Shown here: positions 7,914-17,558 of the stretch, in pieces
Layout of the letters: each line of letters begins with the position of its first letter
Position numbering within the stretch: position 1 is the stretch's first letter
DNA from: Candidatus Manganitrophus sp.
GTDB taxonomy: Bacteria; Nitrospirota; Nitrospiria; SBBL01; Manganitrophaceae
Length of the DNA: 64,000 nt
NCBI GenBank assembly: GCA_028865235.1
Contig: CP114561.1
Coordinates: 4,050,001 to 4,114,000 of the forward strand
Reading direction: 5' to 3'
Position numbers and translations under genes: made by a program
The notes under the pieces: model-generated
The model's database searches: none
What the model was told of the DNA's origin: nothing
The model's input: the letters and a program-made list of their open reading frames with translations, nothing else

Positions 7914-10157
7914 ATGACAGACCCTCAGAAAACGGCCCAAAATCAAGGGCGGCCCCCGGAACGACCGGCCCATCCGGTGACCGATGAGGAGTATCAGAAA
8001 ATTGTCGCGCTCCTCGGTCGCGAGCCGAACACCACGGAGCTTGCGATCTTCTCCGCGATGTGGAGCGAGCACTGCAGTTACAAGAGCTCGAAGGTTCACT
8101 TGAAACGTTTTCCGACGCAAGGGGAGCATGTCCTCCATGGACCGGGCGAGAATGCGGGGGTGGTCGACATCGGCGGAGGATGGGTCGCCGCCTTTAAGAT
8201 TGAAAGCCACAATCATCCCTCCTTTATCGAGCCGTACCAGGGCGCGGCGACCGGCGTGGGCGGCATTCTGCGGGATATTTTCACGATGGGGGCGCGGCCG
8301 GTGGCGCTGCTCAACTCGCTTCGTTTCGGCCCGCTGGAGGTTCCCAAGAACCGTTACCTGTTCGAGCGGGTGATCGCCGGCATTGCCGGTTACGGCAATT
8401 GCATGGGGGTTCCGACGGTCGGCGGGGAGATCTACTTCAACGAGATCTATTCGAAGAATCCGCTTGTGAATGTCTTCTGCCTTGGGATTGCGAAAAAGGA
8501 AGAGATCGTGACGGCGGCGGCCGGCGGTGTCGGGAATCCGGTCATCTATGTCGGCTCGAAGACCGGAAGCGACGGCATCCACGGGGCGACGATGGCGAGC
8601 GCGGAGCTCGGCCAATCGGAAGAGAAGCGGCATACCGTCCAGGTCGGCGATCCCTTTACCGAAAAGCTCCTCCTCGAGGCCTGTCTCGAGGTGATGCAGA
8701 CCGGTTGTGTGGTCGGCATCCAAGACATGGGGGCGGCCGGTCTGACGAGCTCGTCCTCCGAAATGGCCCACCGCGGCGGAACCGGAATCGAAATCGACGT
8801 CTCCAAGGTGCCGAGCCGCGAGCCCGGAATGACGCCCGAGGAGTTCATGATCTCCGAATCCCAAGAGCGGATGCTTCTGGTCGCTCAGAAAGGGAGAGAA
8901 GCCGAGGTGGAGGCGGTTTTCAAGAAGTGGGATCTCGATATGGCGGTGATCGGAAAGGTCACCGAAGAACGGCTGCTGACGATCAAGAACCGGGACGAGA
9001 TTGTAGCGCAGATCCCGGTGTCGGCGTTGACCTCCGAAGCGCCGGTTTATGAGCGTCCGATCGCCACCCCAAAGTTCCAGGAGTTGGTTCAATCGCTCAA
9101 TATCGAATCAATTCAGGAGCCGAAATCGTATTCCGAAGCCCTACGGACGTTGCTCGGCTCGCCGTCCCTGGCAAGCAAAGAGTGGGTCTACCGCCAGTAC
9201 GACCATATGGTCCAAACCAATACGGTGGTCGGGCCGGGCGGGGGGGATGCGGCGGTGGTCCGGATCAAAGGGACCGATCGCGCCCTGGCGATCAGCGTCG
9301 ACGGAAACAGCACCTACTGCTTGCTCAACCCCTACTATGGCGGCGCGATCGCTGTGGCGGAAGCGGCGCGGAACCTCGTCTGCGTCGGCGCGAAACCGAT
9401 TGCGCTGACCGATTGTCTGAATTTCGGAAATCCGGAGCGGCCGGAGGTGATGTGGTCTTTCGCCCTTTGCGTCGAGGGGATGAGCGAGGCATGCGACCAA
9501 TTCAAAATCCCGGTCGTCAGCGGAAACGTCAGCCTCTACAACGAGACGCGGGGCCTGGGAATCTATCCAACCCCCATTGTCGGCGTGTTGGGCCTGATCG
9601 AAGGGATGAAGAGCCCTCTGACCGCGGGATTCAAGGAGCCGAATGAGGTGGTGGTTCTGATCGGGGAGACGCTCGAAGAGCTGGGAGGGAGCGAATACCT
9701 AAAGGTTCTCCATTCCCAAGAGCGTGGTTATCCGCCGATCCTTCATTTTGAGAAGGAGAAGGGGGTCCAGAAGGTCGTTCTCACCGCAGCACGGGAAGGG
9801 ATTCTCTCCTCCGCGCACGACTGTTCCGAAGGGGGATTGGCGGTGGCCCTTGCTGAGAGTTGCATCTTGTCTCCGACCTCTCTGGGTGCTATGATTGCAC
9901 TGGATCCGGGGACGATCCGGCCGGATGCCTATCTATTCGGTGAGTCGCAGTCGCGGATTCTCGTCAGCGTCCCGGAGCGATCTCTTTCGAGATTGCAGGC
10001 CCTCATCGCAGAAGCCGGGGTCGGTCACTCGGTTTTGGGGACAACAGGAGGAGGCTCTCTCGATATCCGGTTGGAAGGAAAGGAGCAGGCGATCCATCTC
10101 TCCGTTTCGGAGATGAAAGAGGCCTACTCGAGGGGTTTGGGAAAATACTTTGATTAA
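7914..10157 (+). CDS. purL: Phosphoribosylformylglycinamidine synthase subunit PurL
   Basis: 747 residues, the length of the small (PurS/PurQ-dependent) PurL. Recognisable family blocks include MWSEHCSYKSSK near 50, AFKIESHNHPSFIEPYQGAA near 100, and the duplicated AIR-synthase-like halves (second half beginning near 430 with VVGPGGGDAAVVR). It catalyses ATP-dependent amidation of FGAR to FGAM. The 59-base gap to purQ contains short direct repeats of ATTACGAATCACGA-like units with no clear ribosome site other than GGAGA before the ATG. Function is secure. Confidence 0.95.
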   Translation: MTDPQKTAQNQGRPPERPAHPVTDEEYQKIVALLGREPNTTELAIFSAMWSEHCSYKSSKVHLKRFPTQGEHVLHGPGENAGVVDIGGGWVAAFKIESHNHPSFIEPYQGAATGVGGILRDIFTMGARPVALLNSLRFGPLEVPKNRYLFERVIAGIAGYGNCMGVPTVGGEIYFNEIYSKNPLVNVFCLGIAKKEEIVTAAAGGVGNPVIYVGSKTGSDGIHGATMASAELGQSEEKRHTVQVGDPFTEKLLLEACLEVMQTGCVVGIQDMGAAGLTSSSSEMAHRGGTGIEIDVSKVPSREPGMTPEEFMISESQERMLLVAQKGREAEVEAVFKKWDLDMAVIGKVTEERLLTIKNRDEIVAQIPVSALTSEAPVYERPIATPKFQELVQSLNIESIQEPKSYSEALRTLLGSPSLASKEWVYRQYDHMVQTNTVVGPGGGDAAVVRIKGTDRALAISVDGNSTYCLLNPYYGGAIAVAEAARNLVCVGAKPIALTDCLNFGNPERPEVMWSFALCVEGMSEACDQFKIPVVSGNVSLYNETRGLGIYPTPIVGVLGLIEGMKSPLTAGFKEPNEVVVLIGETLEELGGSEYLKVLHSQERGYPPILHFEKEKGVQKVVLTAAREGILSSAHDCSEGGLAVALAESCILSPTSLGAMIALDPGTIRPDAYLFGESQSRILVSVPERSLSRLQALIAEAGVGHSVLGTTGGGSLDIRLEGKEQAIHLSVSEMKEAYSRGLGKYFD

Positions 10158-10175
10158 CGTTTTTATTAACAACGG

Positions 10176-11612
10176 GTGAGTCAGGTGGACGAATCACTAT
10201 TCGATAAGCTGCAAGAAGAGTGTGCCATCTTCGGAATCTATGGCCATCCGGAGGCGGGCAATCTCACTTACCTCGGTCTTTATGCCCTCCAGCATCGCGG
10301 CCAGGAGGCGAGCGGCATTGTCACCCATGACGGCAATACCTACTACCAGGAAAAAGGAACCGGGCTCGTTGCCGACATCTTCTCTGAGGACCGCCTCAGA
10401 AAGCTGAAGGGAAACGCCGCCATCGGTCACAATCGTTACTCGACCACCGGCGACAATTGTCTCGAAAATGTCCAACCGCTGATGGTCAATTATGCCCTGG
10501 GCACCCTTGGGATGGTGCACAACGGCAACCTGATCAATGCCAGCTTTCTGCGCGATGAGATGGAAGCCTACGGCGCCATCTTTCAATCTTCCATGGACAG
10601 CGAAGTCATCATCCACCTCATCGCTCATTCCCGGCAAGAGCGCCTCGTTCAACGGATTGTCGATGCATGCGAGCGTGTCCGCGGAGCCTACTCTCTTCTC
10701 TTTCTTTCGGAAGAGGGTCTGATCGGTGTTCGCGATCCGTATGGGGTGCGGCCTCTCTGCCTTGGGAAGATGAAAGAAGGTTATGTCCTTGCTTCGGAGA
10801 CCTGCGCTTTTGATCTGATCGATGCCGAATATGTCCGCGACATCGAGCCGGGCGAGATCGTTCAGATCAACGAGAAAGGGGTCTTCTCGTTTAAGCCCTT
10901 TACCAAGGTTTCGCCGGCGCAGTGCGTCTTTGAATATGTCTACTTCTCACGGCCCGACAGCCGTGTTTTCGATCGGAATGTTTACTATATCCGAAAGCGG
11001 CTCGGAATGGAGTTGGCGCGGGAAGGAGATATTAAAGCGGATATCGTCATTCCCGTTCCCGATTCGGGAGTTCCTGCTGCGTTGGGGTTTGCCGAGGCGT
11101 CCAAAATTCCGTACGATACGGGGCTGATCCGAAATCATTATGTCGGCCGGACCTTCATCGAACCGCAGCAGTCGATCCGCCATTTCGGCGTAAAGATCAA
11201 GTTGAATGCGGTGCGTGAGATCCTGGATGGAAAACGGGTGGTGGTGGTCGATGATTCGATCGTCCGGGGGACGACCAGCCGGAAGATCGTCAAAATGATC
11301 CGCGCGGCGGGGGCGAAAGAGATCCATGTTCGCATCAGCTCCCCGCCTATCATTTCGCCTTGCTTTTATGGGATCGATACGCCGACGCGCCAAGAGCTCG
11401 TCGCTTCGAGTCACAGCGTCGAAGAGATCAGAAAATATATCACTGCCGACAGCCTTTCCTATCTCTCAACGGAAGGGATGTTCCGCGCGGTCTACAACTC
11501 GGATTCGGGGGAGAATCGGCATTTCTGTACCGCCTGTTTTTCCGGAAACTATCCTATTCCGTTCACGGGCGAAGAGATTATCCAGTTGGGACTCTTTGAA
11601 GGAGAACCCTAA
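10176..11612 (+). CDS. purF: Amidophosphoribosyltransferase PurF
   Basis: 478 residues. A short propeptide (about 15 residues) precedes the catalytic Cys of CAIFGIYGH, as in precursors that are processed. The N-terminal half is a class II glutamine amidotransferase (LQHRGQEASGI); the C-terminal half is a PRTase with VVVVDDSIVRGTTS. Cysteines in QCVFEYVYF, ISPCFYG and FCTACFSG are consistent with the [4Fe-4S]-containing Bacillus-type enzyme. It makes phosphoribosylamine from PRPP, the first step of the pathway. The start used is GTG with no good ribosome site; the gene lies 18 bases after purL. Confidence 0.95.
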   Translation: MSQVDESLFDKLQEECAIFGIYGHPEAGNLTYLGLYALQHRGQEASGIVTHDGNTYYQEKGTGLVADIFSEDRLRKLKGNAAIGHNRYSTTGDNCLENVQPLMVNYALGTLGMVHNGNLINASFLRDEMEAYGAIFQSSMDSEVIIHLIAHSRQERLVQRIVDACERVRGAYSLLFLSEEGLIGVRDPYGVRPLCLGKMKEGYVLASETCAFDLIDAEYVRDIEPGEIVQINEKGVFSFKPFTKVSPAQCVFEYVYFSRPDSRVFDRNVYYIRKRLGMELAREGDIKADIVIPVPDSGVPAALGFAEASKIPYDTGLIRNHYVGRTFIEPQQSIRHFGVKIKLNAVREILDGKRVVVVDDSIVRGTTSRKIVKMIRAAGAKEIHVRISSPPIISPCFYGIDTPTRQELVASSHSVEEIRKYITADSLSYLSTEGMFRAVYNSDSGENRHFCTACFSGNYPIPFTGEEIIQLGLFEGEP

Positions 11613-11624
11613 AGGCGGGGGCCG

Positions 11625-11750
11625 GGTGTCGGGGGCCAGGGGCCGGCAAGACGAAACAATAAAGAAAAAGGGATGGAGAGTTTCCATCCCTTTTCGATTT
11701 TTATTTATCGTTTTTTACTTATGGTTTACCGACCCCTGGCCCCTGGCACC
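11625..11750. repeat. G/C-rich inverted repeat framing the purF terminator
   Basis: Arms at 11625-11642 (GGTGTCGGGGGCCAGGGG) and 11733-11750 (CCCCTGGCCCCTGGCACC) pair at 15 of 18 positions and enclose the terminator hairpin. This resembles dispersed REP-like intergenic elements, but no second copy is present in the window. Confidence 0.5.
11666..11694. terminator. Bidirectional rho-independent terminator (purF / moaE)
   Basis: A perfect 12-base stem, AAAAGGGATGGA paired with TCCATCCCTTTT, with the loop GAGTT. T-rich sequence follows on the plus side and the A-rich flank gives a T-run on the minus side. It lies between the convergent purF and moaE genes. Confidence 0.85.
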
Positions 11751-11759
11751 TGACCTGCG

Positions 11760-12200
11760 CTATGGATGCTCTTCGACCCAGACCTCGCCTTGGGGAGTGG
11801 TCTCTTTCTTCCAGATCGGCGTGATCCGCTTCAATTCATCGATGCACCAAGAGCAGGCCCGGAAGGCGTCTTTGCGATGCTCCGCGCCGACCACGATGAG
11901 AACGATGTTGTCGCCGATCGAAATTTCGCCGACCCGGTGGATGATCGAAACCTCGATGATGTCATAGTCTTTGAGCGCCTGTTCCCGGATTTCCGCAAGA
12001 CGCTTTTGGGCCATTCCGGGATAATGTTCAAAATCGATCTTATGGATATCGCGTCCCTTTGAGAAATCCCGCGCCGTTCCGAGGAAGGTGACGATGCCCC
12101 CGATCCGCTTCGAGCTGTTTTTCACCTTATTAGTTTCTTCTTCGACGCTGAAATCTTCGGTTTGAACGCGGATTCTTTCGGAAAGCTGTTTTGTATCCAT
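11760..12200 (-). CDS. moaE: Molybdopterin synthase catalytic subunit MoaE
   Basis: 146 residues. The family core is clear: GGIVTFLGTARD, FEHYPGMAQKRL, VSIIHRVGEISIGDNIVLIVV, and the C-terminal HRKDAF...WKKE block that holds the active-site lysines. MoaE pairs with thiocarboxylated MoaD to insert sulfur into precursor Z (cyclic pyranopterin monophosphate) during molybdenum cofactor synthesis. It lies 56 bases downstream of moaD on the same strand, the normal functional pairing, with AAGGAT ahead of its ATG. Secure call. Confidence 0.93.
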   Translation of the reverse strand: MDTKQLSERIRVQTEDFSVEEETNKVKNSSKRIGGIVTFLGTARDFSKGRDIHKIDFEHYPGMAQKRLAEIREQALKDYDIIEVSIIHRVGEISIGDNIVLIVVGAEHRKDAFRACSWCIDELKRITPIWKKETTPQGEVWVEEHP

Positions 12201-12256
12201 GGCCGATCCTTATTAAATGAATGAACAAACGTTTTGTTTAAGATCTTCTCGGAGCC

Positions 12257-12504
12257 TCATCCCCCGGCGAAAGGGGGAAGGAATGCGATCTCATCTCCGT
12301 TCTGAATCAAACACTCTTTTGGAACCACCTCTTGATTGACCGAGATCAAGACCTTTCCTTCTTTCATGATCTGTTGCAAGGAGGAAGATCCCGCTCCAGC
12401 CGACTGAGAAGCTGCTCCAGCGTGGTCCCTTTTTCAACATCGAGGACCACCTCTTCTTTGCCGACAATTTTCTTGAGGACTGCAAAAAAACGTATTTTAA
12501 CCAT
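12257..12504 (-). CDS. moaD: Molybdopterin synthase sulfur carrier MoaD (one frameshift)
   Basis: Read on the minus strand from the ATG at 12504 (after CAGGAG), the frame gives MVKIRFFAVLKKIVGKEEVV and continues to RDLPP. It then meets an early stop because of a one-base loss near 12378-12381. Adding one base yields an 82-residue protein continuing LQQIMKEGKVLISVNQ and ending EIAFLPPFAGG. The terminal Gly-Gly is the diagnostic ubiquitin-like tail that is adenylated and thiocarboxylated. Length and tail match MoaD and moaE follows, so the gene is probably intact in the organism and the break is a sequence error. Confidence 0.85.
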
Positions 12505-12725
12505 CTTCGAAAACTCCTGAAAAGTTAGAAAAAGGATACCTTTTTCGTCATTCTCTGTCAAGGTTTTTATCGATTCAGGAAGGCGCTCAGGCGGTGATTT
12601 TTCAATAGGATCAAACATCTTTGTCGTACGCTTGGTTTCTGCAAATGTCCCGAATGGTCATCCTGAGAGCCGGCGAAGGATCTTGTTTCCATAACAGATA
12701 AATCAATCTGTTCCGACGCTTCTGC

Positions 12726-12754
12726 TTGTCTGTCCCTGAAAAAAAAGGTAGAAT
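12726..12754 (+). promoter_or_regulatory. Sigma70-type promoter for the NYN/LOTUS gene
   Basis: TTGTCT at 12726-12731, 17 bases, TAGAAT at 12749-12754. It points at the ATG at 12790, which has its own AAGAGGAG ribosome site. The rest of the gap between moaD and this gene shows nothing further. Confidence 0.55.
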
Positions 12755-12789
12755 GACTTTTCTTAATCTAAAGAGGAGCATTAAAACCA

Positions 12790-13695
12790 ATGGCGACTAC
12801 TGAAGGTACATTCAATATGGCGGTTTTCTGCGACCTGGAAAACGTTGCGATCGGGGTTCGAGACGCGCGTTATGCTCAATTCGATATCGAAAAAGTGTTG
12901 GAGCGGTTGTTGCTGAAGGGGAACATCGTCGTCAAAAAGGCATATTGCGACTGGGAGCGATATAAGGATTTTAAAGGTGGCATGCATGAGGCCGCCTTTG
13001 AGCTGATCGAGATCCCCCATATCCGCCAATCGGGGAAGAACTCGGCCGATATCCGAATGGTCGTCGATGCGCTCGACCTCTGCTATACCAAGTCCCACAT
13101 CGACAGTTTTGTCGTCGTGAGCGGCGATTCCGATTTCTCCCCCCTCGTCAGCAAGCTGCGGGAAAACAATAAAAATGTCATTGGGGTCGGAGTGAAGAAG
13201 TCGACTTCCGATCTGTTGATCTCCAATTGCGATGAATTCATTTTCTACGACGACCTTGTCCGAGAAACGGTCGCCCGGCGCAAACCGAAAACACCCCGCC
13301 CGGCGGCGAAAACGCCCGCTGTGAAGACAGACGTCAAGACCGAGGTGACCAAGGACGACGAGGAAAAGAAGGAGTCGAAGCGGCAGGAGGCGCTCAACTT
13401 GGTTTTAGAAACGGTTGAAGCGATCTTCAACGAGCGGGGAGAGCGAAAGGTCTGGGGATCAATGGTCAAGCAGACCCTCCGGCGGCGGAAGCCCGGTTTC
13501 AACGAATCATACTACGGGTTTCGAAACTTCAACCAACTTTTGGAAGAGGCGGAGAAGCGGAAGCTGTTGATCCTGGAAAAGGACCAAACCTCGGGAGGAT
13601 TCATCGTCCTTGATTTCGGTCCCGAGTGGACTTCGGCGGAAGCGGAAGAGCCTGCGACGGCGAATCCGCTTCCGGCCGCTCCATCCGCCGGATGA
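12790..13695 (+). CDS. NYN-domain (LabA/DUF88-like) protein with C-terminal OST-HTH/LOTUS domain
   Basis: 301 residues. Residues about 10-155 are a NYN (PIN-like) nuclease fold. The conserved acidic positions are in FCDLENVAIG, in SADIRMVVDAL and in VVVSGDSDFSPLV. A Lys/Pro/Ala linker (160-200) leads to a C-terminal domain at about 205-280 with the LOTUS-like pattern VWGSMVKQTLRRRKPGFNES...FNQLLEEAEKRKLL. NYN proteins cleave or process RNA, and LOTUS domains bind RNA or protein partners, so RNA metabolism is likely. The family call is firm; substrate is unknown. It is a single gene with its own promoter. Confidence 0.85.
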   Translation: MATTEGTFNMAVFCDLENVAIGVRDARYAQFDIEKVLERLLLKGNIVVKKAYCDWERYKDFKGGMHEAAFELIEIPHIRQSGKNSADIRMVVDALDLCYTKSHIDSFVVVSGDSDFSPLVSKLRENNKNVIGVGVKKSTSDLLISNCDEFIFYDDLVRETVARRKPKTPRPAAKTPAVKTDVKTEVTKDDEEKKESKRQEALNLVLETVEAIFNERGERKVWGSMVKQTLRRRKPGFNESYYGFRNFNQLLEEAEKRKLLILEKDQTSGGFIVLDFGPEWTSAEAEEPATANPLPAAPSAG

Positions 13696-13746
13696 TCGCT
13701 CTTTTCCCCCTTGAGTTTTTTCCCCGCCTCCGTTAAGCTCTCGGCG

Positions 13747-15497
13747 ATGATAAAATCGTGGACGAAACATCGGGTGGCGGAGGAGGTCGAGGCCCTGGCC
13801 CATTTGGCGGCGCTCGGGAAGGTCGGGGAGGCCGAGGGGGCGCGCCTTTTTCACGAGCGGCTTCAAGGCCTGCGCGATCTTTTTCGGGCGGAGCCGGACC
13901 TCTTTACCCCGGCGCTGGTCGCCTCGCTCAAGCGATTGGCGGCGACCGTTCCGATCCACCCCCCGGCGCGGTTTTCGCCCGATGCCGTTCTGAAGTCGGT
14001 TTTCGGCTACACGCACTTTCGCCCCGGTCAAAGGGAGATCATCGAGTCGGTCCTCTCCGGCCGTGATTGCATCGGCGTCATGCCGACCGGGGCCGGAAAA
14101 TCGCTCACCTATCAGATCCCAGCGCGACTCCTTCCCGGCACGACCCTTGTCATCTCGCCGCTCATCGCATTGATGAAAGACCAGGTCGATGGGATGACCG
14201 AAGTCGGCATCCCGGCCACCTTCATCAATTCGAGTCTCACCTCTGAGGAGCGGCTCGACCGGATCGCGCGTTTGAGGGCCGGGGAGTATCGGCTTGTTTA
14301 TGCCGCCCCCGAAGGGTTGGAAGGAGGGCTCCTCGATCTATTTTCTTCCTGCAGAATCGGGCTTATCGCCGTTGACGAGGCCCACTGCATCAGCCAATGG
14401 GGACATGATTTCCGCCCCTCTTACCGAAACCTCTCCGGTCTGAAGCGCCGCTTCGGCAATATCCCCGTCCTCGCGCTCACCGCCACGGCGACCGATGCCG
14501 TCGCCTCCGACATCGTCGAACAGATGGGGATGGTCTCTCCCCTTCGTTTCCGGGGCTCTTCCTTCCGTCCGAACCTGCGGCTTCATGCTTACAAGAAAGG
14601 GGGGGACGGGATACCAAGGGGGAGATCCTCAATCTGGTCCGCTCCCGTGCCGGACAGCAGGGAATCATCTACTGCCTCAGCCGCCGGGGGGCGGAGCAGA
14701 CGACCGAGTTCCTCAAAGCAAACGGGGTCCGCGCGTCGGCTTACCATGCCGGGATGGAAAACGACCAACGAACCACGGTTCAAGAGGCCTTCCGTCGGGA
14801 CGATATCGAAGTGGTGGTGGCGACCGTCGCCTTTGGGATGGGAATCGATAAATCGAATATCCGTTATGTCATCCATCGGGACATGCCGAAGAGCATCGAA
14901 GGCTACTACCAAGAGATTGGACGGGCCGGACGCGACGGCGTCGAAAGCGACTGCGTGCTCTTTTACTCTTGGTCGGAGGTGATCAGCTATGATCGATTTT
15001 CCGAAGGCGTTTCCGATTCACAGGTAAACAAGAAGATGCGGATGCAGACCCGCGAGATGTTTTCGTTCGCAGAGGGCGAGGGATGCCGCCATCAGCGGCT
15101 GGTCGCCCACTTCGGGGAGCGGATCGCCGGCTGCGGAAGCGCATGCGATCACTGCGCCGGGTGGGACCTTCTCGAAGAGATCCGCCCCGCCTCCCGCTTC
15201 GAGCCGGAGCGTTCCATCCCGAAGGGTAAAAAGCGGGCCTTTGTTCCGAGCGAGAACGTCGGAGAGGAAGCGGGGAATCTCTTCGCACGGCTGCGGGCGT
15301 TGCGAAAAAAGCTGGCCGACGAGAAAGGGCTGCCGGCATACCTGATCTTCAGCGATGCGGTCTTGCTTCAAATGGCGACCCATCGGCCGCGCAACGGCGA
15401 TGAACTCCTTCAGATCAACGGAATCGGCCCGAAGAAGCTCGCGCAGTACGGCGACCTCTTTCTTGAGGCGCTTCATAAGGCAGGAGAGGTAACCTAA
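13747..15497 (+). CDS. recQ: ATP-dependent DNA helicase RecQ (one frameshift)
   Basis: After an unusual N-terminal helical extension of about 75 residues comes the helicase core: Walker A in MPTGAGKSLTYQIPA, the DEAH box in AVDEAHCISQWGHDFRP, and motif VI in YYQEIGRAGRDG. The zinc-binding region (CRHQR...CGSACDHC) and a C-terminal HRDC domain (NGDELLQINGIGPKKL) follow. The frame breaks in the G-rich stretch 14599-14610: the first frame stops at 14982 and the correct one continues to 15497. One added G gives a continuous protein of 583 residues. RecQ unwinds DNA 3'-5' in recombination and repair. An upstream TTG (13711) is a weaker start. Probably intact in the organism. Confidence 0.88.
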
Positions 15498-15506
15498 GAC
15501 CGATCG

Positions 15507-16471
15507 ATGACGTCGATACTCGTTTACTCGGAAGAAGAGGGGCACCGTTCTTTTGACGATTTGTCGGTGTTGCCCTCCCTCCTGGAAAATAAGAAAAATC
15601 AGATCTGGGTCGACTTCGAAGGACCCGCCCCCGAAGCGGCGGAAAGCCTCTCCCGCGACTTCCATTTTCATACCCTCGCGATCGAAGATTGCATCTCCGA
15701 AACGCTTCTTCCCAAAATCGACGATTACGGCGACTATATTTTTCTGGTGCTGCATGGCGCCCGTACCATGGGTGATCAGACCTTCGTCACTGCTGAGATT
15801 AATTTCTTTCTCGGGTCGAATTATCTGGTCAGCTACCATGATGAGCCGTCTCGAAGCATCAGCCAAGCCAAAGAACGGTGTCTACGGAGCGGACCGGCCA
15901 TCACGCGGGGGTCGACTTCCTCCTTCACGAAATCCTGGATGCCATGGTCGATCATTATTTCCCGGTTCTTGATCAATTTGACTCCATCATTGATGGAATC
16001 GAGGAGGAGGTTTTTGCTCAGCCCGATCGGGAGACGCTCAACAAAATCTTCAGCATGAAGAAAGAGGTCATGCACCTTCGAAGGGTGGCCGGTCCGCAGC
16101 GGGAGATCCTCAACCGCTTAAGCCGCGATCCCCTCAAGGTGATCAGCCCCACGGCGGCGGTCTACTTCAGGGATGTTTACGATCATTTGGCCCGGATCAA
16201 CGATTTGGCGGAGTCATATCGCGACCTGGTGACCAGCGCCTTGGACGCCTATCTCTCGGTCGTTTCAAACCGCCTCAATGAAATTATGAAAGTCCTCACT
16301 GTTTTCACGGCGACGCTGATGCCGCTGACGGTCATCACCGGAATTTACGGGATGAACTTTGAAAACATGCCGGAGCTTCATTCCAAATATGGCTATTTCA
16401 TCGTCATCGCGGTGATGGCGGCGATCACCGTCGGGATGCTGGCCTTCTTCCGAAAAAAGAAATGGCTTTAA
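15507..16471 (+). CDS. corA: CorA-family Mg2+/Co2+ transporter (one frameshift)
   Basis: The C-terminal half has two transmembrane helices around the signature YGMNF, followed by a lysine-rich tail: the CorA pore. The N-terminal half is the cytoplasmic alpha/beta domain (WVDFEGPAPEA, FHTLAIEDCISE). The frames join at the GGGGG run 15907-15911: with six Gs the sequence reads AITRGVDFLLHEILDAMV and the total is 321 residues, the usual CorA length. As written, the first frame stops at 16058. The gene starts nine bases after recQ. Function call is secure; ion preference is not decidable. Confidence 0.88.
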
Positions 16472-16535
16472 GAAACGTCCTATGTTAAACTCCGCCAAAT
16501 TGTAGGGTGTTATCTATCTTTGTAGGAGTAGAGCG

Positions 16536-17558
16536 ATGAGAGACTTTATCCGGAAAATGGAAGAGAAGGCGATCGCAGGGGAGCGTCTGACTTACGAGGA
16601 AGGATGCCGGCTGATGCAGGTCTCCGGTCCCGATCTCTTTGATCTCATCGCCTCGGCCAATCACGTCCGGCATCATTACCGGGGGGATCAGATCAACCTC
16701 TGCTCCATCGTCAATGCCAAGGCGGGGAACTGCTCCGAGAATTGTAATTTCTGCGCCCAATCGGCCTATCATGATACCGGGATTCCCAGTTACCCGCTGA
16801 TGGATTCGGAGGGGATCGTCCAGGCGGCCAAAGAGGCGGGGGGGAATGGGGCGGAAGCCTTCGGGATCGTCGCCGCCTGGTGGGGGCTTCGCGAAGGCCG
16901 GGACCTGGAGATGGTGCTGCAGCGGATTCGCGAATTGGTCGCCGCCGGCCATACCCGCACCGATGCCTCGCTCGGAATCATCGCCGACCGGCGGATCGCC
17001 TTCAAATTAAAAGAGGCGGGACTCGCCTTTTACAATCATAATCTGGAGACCGCCCGGTCCCACTTCCCGAAGATCTGCACCACCCATACCTACGACGACC
17101 GGGTCCGTACGATTCAATATTGCAAAGAAGCGGGGATCGGAATCTGCTCCGGCGGGATCTTCGGAATGGGGGAGAGCCCGGATCAGCGGATCGAGTTGGC
17201 CGTCGCCCTCCAGGAGCTCGATGCCGATGTGGTGCCGCTCAACTTTCTTCACGCCATCAAGGGAACGCCGTTTGAAAACCTGCCGCCGCTTCAGCCGATG
17301 GAGATCTTGAAGATCATCGCGGTTTATCGTTTGATGCTTCCGTCGAAAGACATCATGACCGCCGGCGGGCGGGAGGTCCATCTGCGCGACCTTCAATCGT
17401 GGATGTTCGCCGCCGGCGCCAGCCATACATTGATCGGGAACTATCTGACGACGCTGGGGCGGAAGCCCGAAGACGATATGAAGATGATCGAAGATCTCGG
17501 GCTGCGCGCCGTCGCTTATTGCGGCGAGACCTTGCAGGAGACGAAGGTAAAGGCGTAG
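16536..17558 (+). CDS. bioB: Biotin synthase-like radical SAM enzyme lacking auxiliary-cluster cysteines
   Basis: 340 residues of TIM-barrel radical SAM fold with the cluster motif C66-x3-C70-x2-C73 in GNCSENCNFCAQS. Alignment by eye to BioB is continuous: YNHNLETA, THTYDDRV, CSGGIFGMGE, NFLHAIKGTP, TAGGREVHLRDLQ and NYLTTLGR. Of the classical [2Fe-2S] ligands, Cys204 (in GICSGG) and Arg279 (in AGGREV) are kept. The two other cysteines are replaced: the first falls at AFGIVAAWW (Gly110) and the second at RTDASLGII (about Ser145). BioB inserts sulfur into dethiobiotin; the auxiliary cluster is the sulfur donor in the classical enzyme. The change suggests a different auxiliary cluster or substrate. 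TAGGAG precedes the ATG. No other biotin gene is nearby. Confidence 0.8.
   Translation: MRDFIRKMEEKAIAGERLTYEEGCRLMQVSGPDLFDLIASANHVRHHYRGDQINLCSIVNAKAGNCSENCNFCAQSAYHDTGIPSYPLMDSEGIVQAAKEAGGNGAEAFGIVAAWWGLREGRDLEMVLQRIRELVAAGHTRTDASLGIIADRRIAFKLKEAGLAFYNHNLETARSHFPKICTTHTYDDRVRTIQYCKEAGIGICSGGIFGMGESPDQRIELAVALQELDADVVPLNFLHAIKGTPFENLPPLQPMEILKIIAVYRLMLPSKDIMTAGGREVHLRDLQSWMFAAGASHTLIGNYLTTLGRKPEDDMKMIEDLGLRAVAYCGETLQETKVKA

Noticed and set aside
14495..14851. Open frame across the recQ frameshift
   Set aside because: It is a third frame with no family likeness; the real helicase residues lie in the other two frames on either side of the G run.
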